From Crocinitomicaceae bacterium (lineage in GTDB: Bacteria; Bacteroidota; Bacteroidia; Flavobacteriales_D; Crocinitomicaceae): a DNA stretch of 64,000 nucleotides. Below are positions 49,001 to 59,622 of this stretch, one piece after another. The stretch covers positions 48,526 to 112,525 of the forward strand of contig JAHEMR010000007.1 in NCBI GenBank assembly GCA_024643545.1. Reading direction: 5' to 3'. Position numbers and translations under genes: made by a program. Each line of letters begins with the position of its first letter. The first letter of the stretch is position 1. The notes beneath the pieces are model-generated. The model saw nothing but the letters and a program-made list of their open reading frames with translations. It was not told where the DNA came from and ran no database searches.

Positions 49001-51826
49001 ATGAAAAAAATACTATTTATCCTCTGTTTATTTATCAGTCAATCATTTTTCGCACAAGTAATTACTGATTCACCGTTATACCAAAAGCTAAAAGCATCTG
49101 GTCAACTTGGTCAAGTGGTTACATCACCAGGTAATTCCCTTGGAAAACCAACTGGAAAACCTCATGTGAAGCCTTCATCAAATGAGAAAGCAAATGCATG
49201 TGATTGTTACATCGAGCCAGATTCCAGCTACATTTTGGCCATGCAACCAAATGACGATGGATCAACGGGGGTAATTCCAATTCCTTTTAATTTCAATTTA
49301 TACGGTCAAACATTCAATTCCATTTACATAAACAACAACGGAAACATCACTTTCAACGGACCACTTTCTACGTTTAGTGCAACTGCTTTTCCATCCACTG
49401 GAAATGCCATTGTTGCTCCATTTTGGGCAGATGTCGATACCAGAAATGGTAATGGTCAAGTTGTCTATAAAATTACCCCAACCGCTGTTTACGTGAACTG
49501 GGAAGATGTAGGATACTATTCGATGCAGGGAGATAAATTAAATACTTTCCAATTAATCATCACTAACGGTTCTGACCCAGTAATTGATCAAGGAAACGTA
49601 GCGTTTTGTTACCAAGATATGCAGTGGACTACGGGTTCTGCGTCATCAGGAGTGAACGGATTTTACGGAATTCCAGCTACCTGTGGAGCGAACAAAGGAG
49701 ATGGACTTGCCTACTTCTTGATTTCTCGTTTTGACCACCCTGGAGTTGACTTTGATGGAGCTTTAGGGAATCCAGATGGAATCAGTTGGTTGGACTACAA
49801 AAGCTTCGCATTTGATGCATCCAACAGTGGGAACATCCCTCCTATACCTGAAGGAATTGCATCATGTGATACTTTTAAAATTTGTGCAGCTGGAGATACT
49901 GCTCAATTCTCGATAAATTTCCTTTCTCCAGAAGCAACACAAACTACGACAATGACCTACACCAATGGTGGACTTCCAACCTTAACTCAAGTTGCGAACA
50001 TACCAGGAAATACAGGTTCGATCATTTTACAAGCTATTGGATCATTGGCAACCATCGGTACATATACCGTGACAGTAACGGCGACAGATGATGCTGTTCC
50101 AACACCAGGAGTTACGGCCTTAACATTTGTTATCGTCATTGATACCATCGTAAATAACTTAGACTCGGCTGCGCTAATAGGTACTGGTGCATGTGGCAAT
50201 GTGGACTTAAGTGTTTCAAATGGACCATACGATACATACCTTTGGGATGATTTTACCATGGCTCAAACAAGTTCTGTTTCATCAACTCAAATTTATGGGG
50301 TAACGGTTAGTAAGGATGGCTGTTATAAACATGTAAGTGATTCGATTATCGTATTGAATCCAGTACCGGTCAATTTACAAGGGGTCTTGACATATTGTCC
50401 GCCGGATACCGCAACAAGTATCAGTGTTCCAAATGAACCGTATTATTCTTCCATAACCTGGGGATTAACAAATCCTTCGGTTGATAGCTTATTTTCTGTT
50501 GACTTACCAGTAGGAACCTATACAGTTACACTTGTAGATTCCGCAGGATTCTGTACAACGGATACAACCTTTACTGTTTTCGGTTCAACAGCTGCTTCCA
50601 TTATGAGTGACACGCTTATTTGCTCCCCAACCTTACAAGTTGCAAATACACAGTCTCAAGGAGGAACTTGGACCGCTAGTTCGAATCAAGTCACATTTGA
50701 CAGTGCAACAAATTTGAATCCGCTCGTTACAGTAAACACACCCGGGACATACACGATTACTTTTACCGACAATACCTGTAACCAGGTACATTCTGCAGAG
50801 GTAACCTTACCAATCAGTCCAACGATTTTCTCCAATGTAAATCAATGTAATTTGACCTACAATGTCAGTGGAACTGTAACAGATGTAGCAGGTGGAACTT
50901 GGACTTATACCACGCCAAGTGGTGGGACCCTTAACTTCAATCCATCAAATACAAGTGCAAATCCAACAATCACTGCCAGCGCTGCAGGGACTTATCAGCT
51001 GACTTATACGGATAATGTATGTAATCATTCTGCTAATACGACCATCCAACTTTACACATTACCAAGCATCGACATTGATTCCTTAGCATGTTTCTATAAT
51101 TACTACATTACAGGTACAACTTCTTCTTTGGGTGGAGTTTGGACTGCGTCAGATACGTGTTTGAACTTTTCAGATCCAACAGCTGACAATCCTCATTTAA
51201 CAACAAACTACGCAGGTATCTATACCATTACTTACACGGACATTGCTTGTAATCAAACGTTATCAGCAGAAATTGAATTCCCACCTTATTTGTACACACA
51301 AGTTCTTGATACAAATATTTGTAATGGGACAAGTTTCCCTCTTGAGCCACTACAAGTAAATTCAGCGAAAGACAGCACCATGAACAATGTATGGACCTTA
51401 CAAGACACATATGTACCACTACAACTTGGGCTTTGGAATATACCAAATGCAACTACACCATTAATTATTTCACAAGCAGGAAACTATATTTTCACTTTAT
51501 CAAATCAATGTTATAGTGTGTCAGACACCTCGACAATTGGCATCAAACCATGTGATCTAGTCGCTCCAAACATTGTTTCGCTTTCTTCGACTGTCGGCAA
51601 CAATCAATTCTACGTTCAGTATTCTGGATTAGAAACGTTCCATTGTACGATATTAAATCGTTGGGGAAATGTTATTTATGAATATGATAATCCCGCAGGC
51701 GGATGGAATGGAAAGACAAAAAATGGTGAACTTGTTTCCGAAGGAACGTATTTCTACCGCATTGATGCGAAGTTCGAAGGATCAGAGCCTATTGTGAAAC
51801 ATGGATTTGTAGAACTAAAATACTAA
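49001..51826 (+). CDS. Secreted nidogen-like-domain protein with T9SS type B (gliding-motility) C-terminal domain
   Basis: MKKILFILCLFISQSFFA signal; NIDO-like IYINNNGNITFNGPL...IVAPFWADVDTRNG; C-terminal LETFHCTILNRWGNVIYEYDNPAGGWNGKTKNGELVSEGTYFYRIDAKF. Confidence 0.88.
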   Translation: MKKILFILCLFISQSFFAQVITDSPLYQKLKASGQLGQVVTSPGNSLGKPTGKPHVKPSSNEKANACDCYIEPDSSYILAMQPNDDGSTGVIPIPFNFNLYGQTFNSIYINNNGNITFNGPLSTFSATAFPSTGNAIVAPFWADVDTRNGNGQVVYKITPTAVYVNWEDVGYYSMQGDKLNTFQLIITNGSDPVIDQGNVAFCYQDMQWTTGSASSGVNGFYGIPATCGANKGDGLAYFLISRFDHPGVDFDGALGNPDGISWLDYKSFAFDASNSGNIPPIPEGIASCDTFKICAAGDTAQFSINFLSPEATQTTTMTYTNGGLPTLTQVANIPGNTGSIILQAIGSLATIGTYTVTVTATDDAVPTPGVTALTFVIVIDTIVNNLDSAALIGTGACGNVDLSVSNGPYDTYLWDDFTMAQTSSVSSTQIYGVTVSKDGCYKHVSDSIIVLNPVPVNLQGVLTYCPPDTATSISVPNEPYYSSITWGLTNPSVDSLFSVDLPVGTYTVTLVDSAGFCTTDTTFTVFGSTAASIMSDTLICSPTLQVANTQSQGGTWTASSNQVTFDSATNLNPLVTVNTPGTYTITFTDNTCNQVHSAEVTLPISPTIFSNVNQCNLTYNVSGTVTDVAGGTWTYTTPSGGTLNFNPSNTSANPTITASAAGTYQLTYTDNVCNHSANTTIQLYTLPSIDIDSLACFYNYYITGTTSSLGGVWTASDTCLNFSDPTADNPHLTTNYAGIYTITYTDIACNQTLSAEIEFPPYLYTQVLDTNICNGTSFPLEPLQVNSAKDSTMNNVWTLQDTYVPLQLGLWNIPNATTPLIISQAGNYIFTLSNQCYSVSDTSTIGIKPCDLVAPNIVSLSSTVGNNQFYVQYSGLETFHCTILNRWGNVIYEYDNPAGGWNGKTKNGELVSEGTYFYRIDAKFEGSEPIVKHGFVELKY

Positions 51827-51894
51827 GCATCCGTTTTGTTATAGTATTGCGAAGTATCTCCGTGAAAGGAGGAATTCTTTTCTAATAATATCCG

Positions 51895-51902
51895 TACCTT
51901 TG
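51895..51902 (+). promoter_or_regulatory. -7 element TACCTTTG for the OsmC-family gene
   Basis: Ends 4 nt before the ATG at 51907. Confidence 0.5.
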
Positions 51903-51906
51903 CGCC

Positions 51907-52308
51907 ATGGCAACAGCACGCGTTTCGTACTTAGGAAATCTTCGCACTTCATGTGAACACCTTGCATCTGGCACAAAAATACTTACCGATGCACCAATTG
52001 ACAACCAAGGAAAAGGTGAAGCATTTTCACCCACTGACTTAGTAGCTACATCCCTTGCCTCATGTATGATCACCATCATGGGAATCTATTGCCAAACACA
52101 TGGAATCACCTTTGAATCTTGTGAAGCAACGGTAGTGAAACACATGAGTTCAGGACCACGTCGAATTGCAAAAGTCGTTGTGAACATGGACTTAAACGGA
52201 AATGATTGGGACGAACTCACGCGCAAAAAAGTCATCATGGCCGGACGAGCATGTCCAGTTGCACTCACACTCGAAGGAAATGTTGAACTCGAGTTTAATT
52301 TTATCTAA
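51907..52308 (+). CDS. OsmC family protein
   Basis: GKGEAFSPTDLVATSLASCMITIMGI; MAGRACPVALTLEGNVELEFNF. Confidence 0.92.
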   Translation: MATARVSYLGNLRTSCEHLASGTKILTDAPIDNQGKGEAFSPTDLVATSLASCMITIMGIYCQTHGITFESCEATVVKHMSSGPRRIAKVVVNMDLNGNDWDELTRKKVIMAGRACPVALTLEGNVELEFNFI

Positions 52309-53078
52309 TGGAACAACGTACAGAAAGAAAATACCGCAAAGAACGAGAAGATATCATTTTTGGTATTCGCGCCGTCATTGAAGCAGTAAATGCAGACAAA
52401 GAATTAAATAAAATTTTGATTCAAAAAGGATTACACAAAGAACTTTTTGAAGAATTAAAGGCTGCACTTCAAGGGAAAAATTACTTTCTTCAATTTGTTC
52501 CTGTACAAAAGTTAGATACCCTTACGGAAGGAAACCACCAAGGAGTTATTGCCATGATTCCACCCATTTCTTACCAGGAAATTGAACCGTTGGTTGATGC
52601 ACTGCTAGAAAACGATGAAAAACCGTTCATTGTTGTTTTAGACCGAATTACGGATGTACGTAATTTTGGTGCAATTGCGAGAACGGCTGAATGTCAAGGA
52701 GCTCATGCTATTTTAATTCCTTCAAAAGGATCAGCTTTGGCGACATCAGATGCCATGAAAGCTTCTGCTGGAGCTTTGAACCGCATTCCGATTTGCAAAA
52801 CAAATGATTTAAAAAACACCTTGTTTTACTTACAACAATCAGGATTGCGCATTATTGCTTGTACCGAAAAAGGAAATGTACCGCTCTATGAGACCAATCT
52901 TCGCGGATCAGTTGCTGTTATTATGGGTTCTGAAGAAAGCGGAATTACATCTGACTTATTGAATATGGCTGATATTAAAGCTCGAATTCCAATGAAAGGT
53001 GAAATCGCTTCATTAAATGTTGGCGTTGCTGCAGGAATGGTTTTTTACGAGCGTACGAGACAAGAAATCCGCGGTTAA
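52308..53078 (+). CDS. rlmB: 23S rRNA (guanosine-2'-O-)-methyltransferase-like SpoU/TrmH protein
   Basis: IFGIRAVIEAVNADKELNKILIQKG; VLDRITDVRNFGAIARTAECQGAHAILIP; GSEESGIT; SLNVGVAAGMVFYE. Confidence 0.93.
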   Translation: MEQRTERKYRKEREDIIFGIRAVIEAVNADKELNKILIQKGLHKELFEELKAALQGKNYFLQFVPVQKLDTLTEGNHQGVIAMIPPISYQEIEPLVDALLENDEKPFIVVLDRITDVRNFGAIARTAECQGAHAILIPSKGSALATSDAMKASAGALNRIPICKTNDLKNTLFYLQQSGLRIIACTEKGNVPLYETNLRGSVAVIMGSEESGITSDLLNMADIKARIPMKGEIASLNVGVAAGMVFYERTRQEIRG

Positions 53079-53786
53079 TCAGCGCATTAAACGAATGAGC
53101 ATTTCTGGTAATTGAGCTAGATCCGTAATCATCCAATCATAATTGTATTTGTTTTTTCCAATAGGATCAAAGTGAATGGCGTGCATACCAACTTGAAGTG
53201 CACCGGCTACATCAATGCGGTAATCGTCGCCAATCATTAATGAATCTTGTGCTTTTGCACCTGCCTCTTTCATCGCGTAATGAAAAATCGCAGGATCCGG
53301 CTTGTTTTTACCAATAAACTCAGAACACACAATCACATCGAAGAAGGAATGCATGCCACAATTTTCTAATTTGATGAATTGCACTTCTTGAAATCCGTTG
53401 GTAATAATGTGGAGCGAAAAACCCATCGACTTCAATTCCTTTAACGTTTCAATTGCATTTGGGAAAAGTCCGGTTTGGCGGGGTGAAATCTCTACATAGG
53501 CATCACCTACTCGCCTTACCAAAGACTCATCTCGTATCTTGAATTTTTGAAAAGTCGAACGAAAACGCTCATAACGGAGTTCTTCTTTTTTGATTTTTCC
53601 TCGTCCGTACAATTTCCATAAATGTGCGTTTTGCCGTTCATATGCTTTATGAAAACGCTCAAAGGATTCCACCTGAGGAATCAGGTTTTCTTCTTGGATA
53701 ATGTGACGAAGAGCTGCTTCAGAATTTCGATCGAAGTCCCAAAGGGTACGATCTAAATCAAAAAAAATATGTTTGTTAGAATACAA
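53079..53786 (-). CDS. YjjG-type HAD nucleotidase
   Basis: FFDLDRTLWDFDRNSEAALRHI; HIITNGFQEVQFIKLENC; MIGDDYRIDVAGALQVGMHAIHFD. Confidence 0.9.
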   Translation of the reverse strand: MYSNKHIFFDLDRTLWDFDRNSEAALRHIIQEENLIPQVESFERFHKAYERQNAHLWKLYGRGKIKKEELRYERFRSTFQKFKIRDESLVRRVGDAYVEISPRQTGLFPNAIETLKELKSMGFSLHIITNGFQEVQFIKLENCGMHSFFDVIVCSEFIGKNKPDPAIFHYAMKEAGAKAQDSLMIGDDYRIDVAGALQVGMHAIHFDPIGKNKYNYDWMITDLAQLPEMLIRLMR

Positions 53787-54237
53787 AATAAACTAAAATT
53801 GAGGTAAGGCTTGCATTCACGGCAAGTCCAAGTAAAATAAGTGGGAATGTCTCCCAGCGTTTCCCGTAAAACTTTGCAACAACCATACTTCCTAAAGGAA
53901 CCGATAGAAAAAAGGGAGCATAAAAACAGATTCCAACTTGTCCGAATTTCATTTTAATTCGAATGATCAGTTTATTCATCCATGTAAACTTTCTTTTCAA
54001 CTTAGGTGTAATTCCTTGTGACTCCTGTAGTTCTTTTTTCTTTTGAGCTCTTTTTTTTAAAAAAAGTAAGATTAGGTCACTCGCAAAATAACAAACCAAT
54101 GCACATGTTGCAGCACCTGCGAAGGAAGCTAGTGCCGTTTCAAAAAATGTCATCCCTAAACGTGGTCCAGGCACTGTTGAAACGGAGAACTTTACCATTG
54201 CAAATAAAAAAACACTCCAAAATCCTGTCCAGTTCAT
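53776..54237 (-). CDS. Small integral membrane protein
   Basis: Hydrophobic segments, RAQKKKELQE cytoplasmic loop, FYAPFFLSVPLGSMVVAKFYG; family not assigned. Confidence 0.6.
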   Translation of the reverse strand: MNWTGFWSVFLFAMVKFSVSTVPGPRLGMTFFETALASFAGAATCALVCYFASDLILLFLKKRAQKKKELQESQGITPKLKRKFTWMNKLIIRIKMKFGQVGICFYAPFFLSVPLGSMVVAKFYGKRWETFPLILLGLAVNASLTSILVYFVF

Positions 54238-54239
54238 CT

Positions 54240-54887
54240 CTATAATTTTATTCCATACGCTAAATCGCCTGCATCTCCCAAACCAGGAACAATATACGAT
54301 TGCGCTGTTAATTCTTGATCAATTGCGCCTACCCAAATTTCAGTATTTGCGGGCAAATGTGCTTTAATGAGCGCCAACGCATCCGGTGTTGCAATGGCTG
54401 AAACAATATGAATTTGGGTTGGATTACCCATTTTTCGAAGCGCTTTATATACAGCTATCATGGAGCTTCCGGTTGCGAGCATCGGATCACTAATAATCCA
54501 AATACGCTTGTCCAAATTAGGCGCAGCCAAATATTCAACATGAATATCAAAATCCTCTGCCGTTGTATGTTTTCTGTAAGCAGAAATGAACGCACTGTCT
54601 GCTCGGTCAAACATGCGAAGCAGTCCGTTATGCATTGATAATCCTGCGCGTAAAATCGTTGCTAACACAGGCGTTTCGTTTGGAACCATCGTTTGAGAAA
54701 GTCCAAGTGGTGTTTGCGTTTCCAAAGCGATTGACTCCAGTTTTTTGGATAGTTCATAGCCTAAAATTTCAGCAATTCGTTCCATGTTCAAACGAAAACG
54801 AACCGGGTCTTTCTGAATATCCACGTCTCTTATTTCGCTCATGAAGCGATTAAATACGGAAGATTGAAGCGAATTATTGTGAATCAT
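54240..54887 (-). CDS. upp: Uracil phosphoribosyltransferase
   Basis: PVLATILRAGLSMHNGLLRMFDRADSAFISAYRKH; WIISDPMLATGSSMIAVYKAL; GDAGDLAYGIKL. Confidence 0.92.
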   Translation of the reverse strand: MIHNNSLQSSVFNRFMSEIRDVDIQKDPVRFRLNMERIAEILGYELSKKLESIALETQTPLGLSQTMVPNETPVLATILRAGLSMHNGLLRMFDRADSAFISAYRKHTTAEDFDIHVEYLAAPNLDKRIWIISDPMLATGSSMIAVYKALRKMGNPTQIHIVSAIATPDALALIKAHLPANTEIWVGAIDQELTAQSYIVPGLGDAGDLAYGIKL

Positions 54888-54942
54888 ATCTGATAAATTT
54901 CAAACGTACCTATTGCTTGACTACTTAAAAAACGAGTCTGAA

Positions 54943-55161
54943 TTAATTTTGTTCATTCATGCATTCCATGCTCGCATTGTACCATTCCATTTGCTTGGAT
55001 TCAGGCAAAGAAGAAGCTACTTTTTCGCAAGCTGCAGATAAATCCATATCCTGTTCTTTGCTATTCTTCATTAAATTCTTCCCACATTCACACGCAGTTG
55101 GTTCTTTTGCACAAGCACCAAGAAGCACAAGTGTAGCGCAAAAACTTAAAATTCTTTTCAT
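54943..55161 (-). CDS. Small Cys-containing lipoprotein
   Basis: MKRILSFCATLVLLGACAKEPTACECGKN lipobox LGAC. Confidence 0.65.
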   Translation of the reverse strand: MKRILSFCATLVLLGACAKEPTACECGKNLMKNSKEQDMDLSAACEKVASSLPESKQMEWYNASMECMNEQN

Positions 55162-55233
55162 ACCATGAAAGTAGTAAAACCAAAGTGATTAGGACTAATT
55201 AAAACATCATTAATTTTTGTATTTTCGCACTGC

Positions 55234-55776
55234 ATGAAAAGGTTTGAATTTCTTCTACTTATATACATCTGTTTGCTAGCGTCTTCTGTTAGCTGGGGGC
55301 ACCAGTATTTTTTTGCAACAGTCGAAATCGAATATAACGAGGTCGGACAAAAAGTTGAAGGTTCTTTAGTAGCAACTAGTCACGATTTAGAAGCTGCGTT
55401 AATGAAAAACTACGGATTAAAAACGAAATTAGAAAAACTGAATCCAACTTCAGAAGAAGCCCAAATCGTTGAAAATTACCTCAATAAATTTTTATTAGTT
55501 CAATACGGATGTAGCCTAGATTCTAATGCGGTGGATGCCTATTGCGCCATTAATTGGGATTTGGAATCCTTTCAAGTATTGACAAATGGAAACATCGAAC
55601 TTTATTTTTCAGCCGCCGTCAAACAAATTCATCAACAAATACAGGTAAGCTGTCGCTTCCTAATGGATGCTTTTCCAGAACAACAAAATAAAGTTAGCTT
55701 CATTTACCGCGGATTAAAAGAAACACTGAGTTTCACTAAATACCATTACCAACAATCTTTTGCCTTAAAACCATGA
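55234..55776 (+). CDS. DUF6702-like secreted protein
   Basis: Signal peptide; HQYFFATVEIEYNEVGQKVEGSLVATSHDLEAAL; 4-nt overlap with the downstream M1 peptidase. Confidence 0.75.
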   Translation: MKRFEFLLLIYICLLASSVSWGHQYFFATVEIEYNEVGQKVEGSLVATSHDLEAALMKNYGLKTKLEKLNPTSEEAQIVENYLNKFLLVQYGCSLDSNAVDAYCAINWDLESFQVLTNGNIELYFSAAVKQIHQQIQVSCRFLMDAFPEQQNKVSFIYRGLKETLSFTKYHYQQSFALKP

Positions 55777-58076
55777 AAACACGCATCATTCTTTCGTTCG
55801 TATTATTGATTTCCATGAGTGTTTCTGCTCAAAAGAAATTTGCACAGTTGGATCAAGAATTACCTACTCCAAATGAATTCCATACAGCTTCTGGAGCACC
55901 CGGACATCACTATTATCAACAAAAAGCGGATTATAAAATGAATTTGGTCATTGATGATGAAACCCAGAAATTAAGCGGATTCGAAACGATCACCTATACC
56001 AATAATTCGCCTGATCGCCTTGATTACCTTTGGCTGCAATTAGACCAAAACATTTACGATGAAAATTCCGACACCAAGTTAATCGAAGTGGAGAAAATGG
56101 AGGACTTTAAATCCATGGGAGATATTCGCAAACGTGATTTCAAATACGATGGTGGATTTAAAATCGAGCAAATCACCAATACATCAGGACAGAAACTGAC
56201 GTATTTCATTAATAAAACCATGCTGCGCATCGATTTAGAAAAACCGTTGATGCCGAATTCGAGCATCACCTTTCAGGTAAAATGGTGGTATAACATCAAT
56301 GACCGCATGCAAGTTGGTGGACGTTCAGGTTATGAGTACTTCGAGAAAGATCAAAATTACTTGTACACCGTTGCTCAGTTTTTCCCTAGAATGTGTGTGT
56401 ATAATGACGTAACAGGTTGGCAAAATAAGCAGTTTCTTGGACGAGGTGAATTCACCCTTCCGTTTGGCGATTACGAAGTAAATATTACTGTTCCTGCAGA
56501 TCACGTTGTTGCAGCAACCGGTGAATGTCAAAATTACGGAAGTATTCTTACTGCCGATCAAAAGAAACGCTTAGAGCAAGCGCGTAAATCGGATGTGCCC
56601 GTGATTATTGTTACGCAGTCAGAAGCAGAAAAAGCAGAAGCGAATAAGTCTAAACAAACAAAAACTTGGACATACAAAGCGACGAACGTACGCGACTTTG
56701 CCTTTGCCACATCACGCAAGTTTATTTGGGACGCGCAAAACATGCCTGTGAATGGTAAAAACGTTTTGTGTATGTCCTACTATCCAAAAGAAGGGAATCC
56801 GCTTTGGGAACGCTATTCAACAAAATTAGTAGCACACACGATTAAAACGTATTCAAAATATACCGTAGATTATCCTTATCCAGTGGCGATTTCGGTTCAC
56901 AGTAAATGGATTGGAATGGAATACCCTATGATTTGCTTCAATGGTGGCCGACCTGAATCAGACGGAACCTATACTGAAGGAGAGAAATATGGAATGTGGG
57001 GGGTGATTATTCATGAAGTTGGGCACAATTTCTTCCCGATGATTATCAATTCAGATGAACGTCAATGGACATGGATGGATGAAGGATTAAATACGTTCGT
57101 ACAATACCTTACCGAGCAAGAATGGGAAAGGGGTTATCCATCTCGCCGAGGACCTGCTTACATGATGGCGGATTATATGCGCGGTGACAAAAGCACGATT
57201 TCACCAATCATGACAAACTCTGAATCCATCATGCAATTTGGTAACAACGCTTACGGAAAACCAGCTACCGCGTTAAACATACTTCGTGAAACGATCATGG
57301 GAAGAGAGTTATTTGACTACGCCTTCAAAACATATTGCGAACGTTGGAAATTCAAACATCCAACTCCAGCAGATTTCTTTAGAACGATGGAGGATGCCTC
57401 AGCTGTGGACCTTGACTGGTTCTGGAGAGGATGGTTCTATGGGACAGACAATGTAGACATCACGATTGATAATGTGAAATGGTTTCAATTGAATACCATG
57501 AATCCAACAATCGAAAAAGGAATAAAGGAAGAGCAAAATGCACAAAAAGATCCATTTATTGGTGATACGAGAAACAAGACAAGCATTGCCCAAACAGTAA
57601 ACGAAAAAGATCCCAATATTGATGACTTTTATGGACAACGCAACATCTATTTTGTCGATGCATTGGACAAAAAGGAATACGAAGAATTTTGCGCCAAATT
57701 AGATGCTAAAGACTTGGAATACCTCAATTCCAACAAACAATTCTATGAAATCAGTTTTAAAAACGTTGGTGGACTCGTTATGCCATTGATCATTGAATTT
57801 ACGTTCGCGGATGGAACAACAGAAGTTCGTCGCATACCTGCAGAAATCTGGAGAATCTATGAGGAGAAAGTCAGCAAAGTGTTTATTTTCGATAAAGAAG
57901 TGAAATCGTTTCGTTTGGATCCATTCTTGGAAACAGCTGATACCGACTTGAATAACAATACTTGGCCACGTGAAATGCAAGCGACACGTTACCAATTATA
58001 CAAGCAAGAAGAAAGCAGAAAAGAAAATCCAATGCAACGACAATTGCGTGTGGACGAGCTACAAAAGAAGAATTAA
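55773..58076 (+). CDS. Secreted M1 family metallopeptidase
   Basis: HEVGHNFFPMIINSDERQWTWMDEGLNTFVQ (HExxH-x18-E gluzincin motif). Confidence 0.93.
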   Translation: MKTRIILSFVLLISMSVSAQKKFAQLDQELPTPNEFHTASGAPGHHYYQQKADYKMNLVIDDETQKLSGFETITYTNNSPDRLDYLWLQLDQNIYDENSDTKLIEVEKMEDFKSMGDIRKRDFKYDGGFKIEQITNTSGQKLTYFINKTMLRIDLEKPLMPNSSITFQVKWWYNINDRMQVGGRSGYEYFEKDQNYLYTVAQFFPRMCVYNDVTGWQNKQFLGRGEFTLPFGDYEVNITVPADHVVAATGECQNYGSILTADQKKRLEQARKSDVPVIIVTQSEAEKAEANKSKQTKTWTYKATNVRDFAFATSRKFIWDAQNMPVNGKNVLCMSYYPKEGNPLWERYSTKLVAHTIKTYSKYTVDYPYPVAISVHSKWIGMEYPMICFNGGRPESDGTYTEGEKYGMWGVIIHEVGHNFFPMIINSDERQWTWMDEGLNTFVQYLTEQEWERGYPSRRGPAYMMADYMRGDKSTISPIMTNSESIMQFGNNAYGKPATALNILRETIMGRELFDYAFKTYCERWKFKHPTPADFFRTMEDASAVDLDWFWRGWFYGTDNVDITIDNVKWFQLNTMNPTIEKGIKEEQNAQKDPFIGDTRNKTSIAQTVNEKDPNIDDFYGQRNIYFVDALDKKEYEEFCAKLDAKDLEYLNSNKQFYEISFKNVGGLVMPLIIEFTFADGTTEVRRIPAEIWRIYEEKVSKVFIFDKEVKSFRLDPFLETADTDLNNNTWPREMQATRYQLYKQEESRKENPMQRQLRVDELQKKN

Positions 58077-59620
58077 ATCTTTTGAAACGCGACTAACTCT
58101 CGTGTATTTGTCGAGGTAATCAAGAAATAATAATGTCCTGCTGGAAGTTTTGACGTTTCCAAAGCCATCTCTTGTTTTCCTGAATTCAGCTGTCCATCGA
58201 ATGCAACAGCAAGTGCTTTTCCTTGTTGATCCATGATGAAAATCTGATACTGTTCACCTTTTGATTGAAAGCGCAAAGTGACATTTGAAGGCGTAGGATT
58301 TGGATAAACCAATGGTTTCAGCTTCAATGCTTCCTGTTCTGCAATGCCAACGCTACATCCGGATAAGATATCTAAATAACTGATGTTTTGTTCAAACAAA
58401 GCTTGGATGCTCGGTTCTGGCGCTTCAAACCAATCGCGGAGTATGGATGCATATACATTTCTGAAATCAATTTGCATGGGAACACCCGCTTGCTCATTGA
58501 TTTGATTGTCTATTGTTGGATTCGGTCCAATTATTCCCGTACTCACACATGAACCAAACAACAAAATTGGCGCTGCATCACCGTGATCTGTCCCATATGA
58601 ACCATTGCTTGCAATTTGACGTCCAAATTCCGAGAAAGTCATTCCTGCGACACGTTGTTCTAATCCCAACAGATGTAAATCATTTTGAAAAGCAGCAACG
58701 GCATCAGAGATCATTTTTAATAGAAGTGCGTGATTCCCTTCCGATAAATTAGTCTGATCCACCTGCGAATCATGCGTATCAAAACCGCCAATATTGACAA
58801 TGTACACTTTCGTTTTAAGTCCGCCCGAAATCATTTGAGCAATGTATTTCAACTGAACGGCTAATGGATTCAAGGGGTCGTACATGGTCGACAACGAATT
58901 TCCAGCATTCGCAGAAGCACTTATCGATGTACCATATTCATTCGTTTGATTAATTAGTGTGGAAATGTATTCAATATGAGAACCGTAATACGTTCCATCA
59001 TTCGTTACACTCGTCAACAACAAATTTGAGGTATTGAAGGGATCATTTACCGCGTGAGAAAAATTCCCCATTAACCCTTGACACGTCGTTGAAACTTCTG
59101 AACCCATAGAAATGGCAAATGGATCAGGGAAATTTGCATTTGGATAATCCGCCGGGAAATTTGGATAGGTGCTATCGAAATAACGTCCTAACCATCCACT
59201 TGTTTGATTAATATCCAATGCTCCCGTTGACCAAATATCCATGGATCGAAAATGGGAACGATTGGCTTCTGGATAACCCACATTTTGAATAACGGATAGT
59301 TTACCGTTATTGAACATATCTTGCATCCCCGTCATTTTTGGATGAAGTGCAAGGTCTGAAGTCAGATTTAACAATTGATTTTGAGGGATGAGGATATTGG
59401 GACGTTGAATCGCCAAATTTGCATATTGATCGATCGGAAAAACCATGTTTAATCCATCATTTCCACCATTCATGCGAATGAGCACAAGTACGCGATCCTC
59501 TGCATTCTTTGAATACTCAAACAATTCTTTCGCAACAGCTTGCATGGAAAATCCATTTGAAACAAACGGCAGGGATAAAGATGCTAAAGAAGCATTTTTA
59601 AGGAAGTCTCTTCTTTTCAT
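58073..59620 (-). CDS. DUF1501 family protein with Tat-like N-terminus and T9SS type A sorting domain
   Basis: MKRRDFLKNASLASLSLPFVSNG; VLIRMNGGNDGLNMVFP; GFDTHDSQVDQ; TFSEFGRQIASNGSYGTDHGDAAPILLFG; YPNPTPSNVTLRFQ...LPAGHYYFLI. Confidence 0.9.
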   Translation of the reverse strand: MKRRDFLKNASLASLSLPFVSNGFSMQAVAKELFEYSKNAEDRVLVLIRMNGGNDGLNMVFPIDQYANLAIQRPNILIPQNQLLNLTSDLALHPKMTGMQDMFNNGKLSVIQNVGYPEANRSHFRSMDIWSTGALDINQTSGWLGRYFDSTYPNFPADYPNANFPDPFAISMGSEVSTTCQGLMGNFSHAVNDPFNTSNLLLTSVTNDGTYYGSHIEYISTLINQTNEYGTSISASANAGNSLSTMYDPLNPLAVQLKYIAQMISGGLKTKVYIVNIGGFDTHDSQVDQTNLSEGNHALLLKMISDAVAAFQNDLHLLGLEQRVAGMTFSEFGRQIASNGSYGTDHGDAAPILLFGSCVSTGIIGPNPTIDNQINEQAGVPMQIDFRNVYASILRDWFEAPEPSIQALFEQNISYLDILSGCSVGIAEQEALKLKPLVYPNPTPSNVTLRFQSKGEQYQIFIMDQQGKALAVAFDGQLNSGKQEMALETSKLPAGHYYFLITSTNTRELVAFQKI

Positions 59621-59622
59621 CG

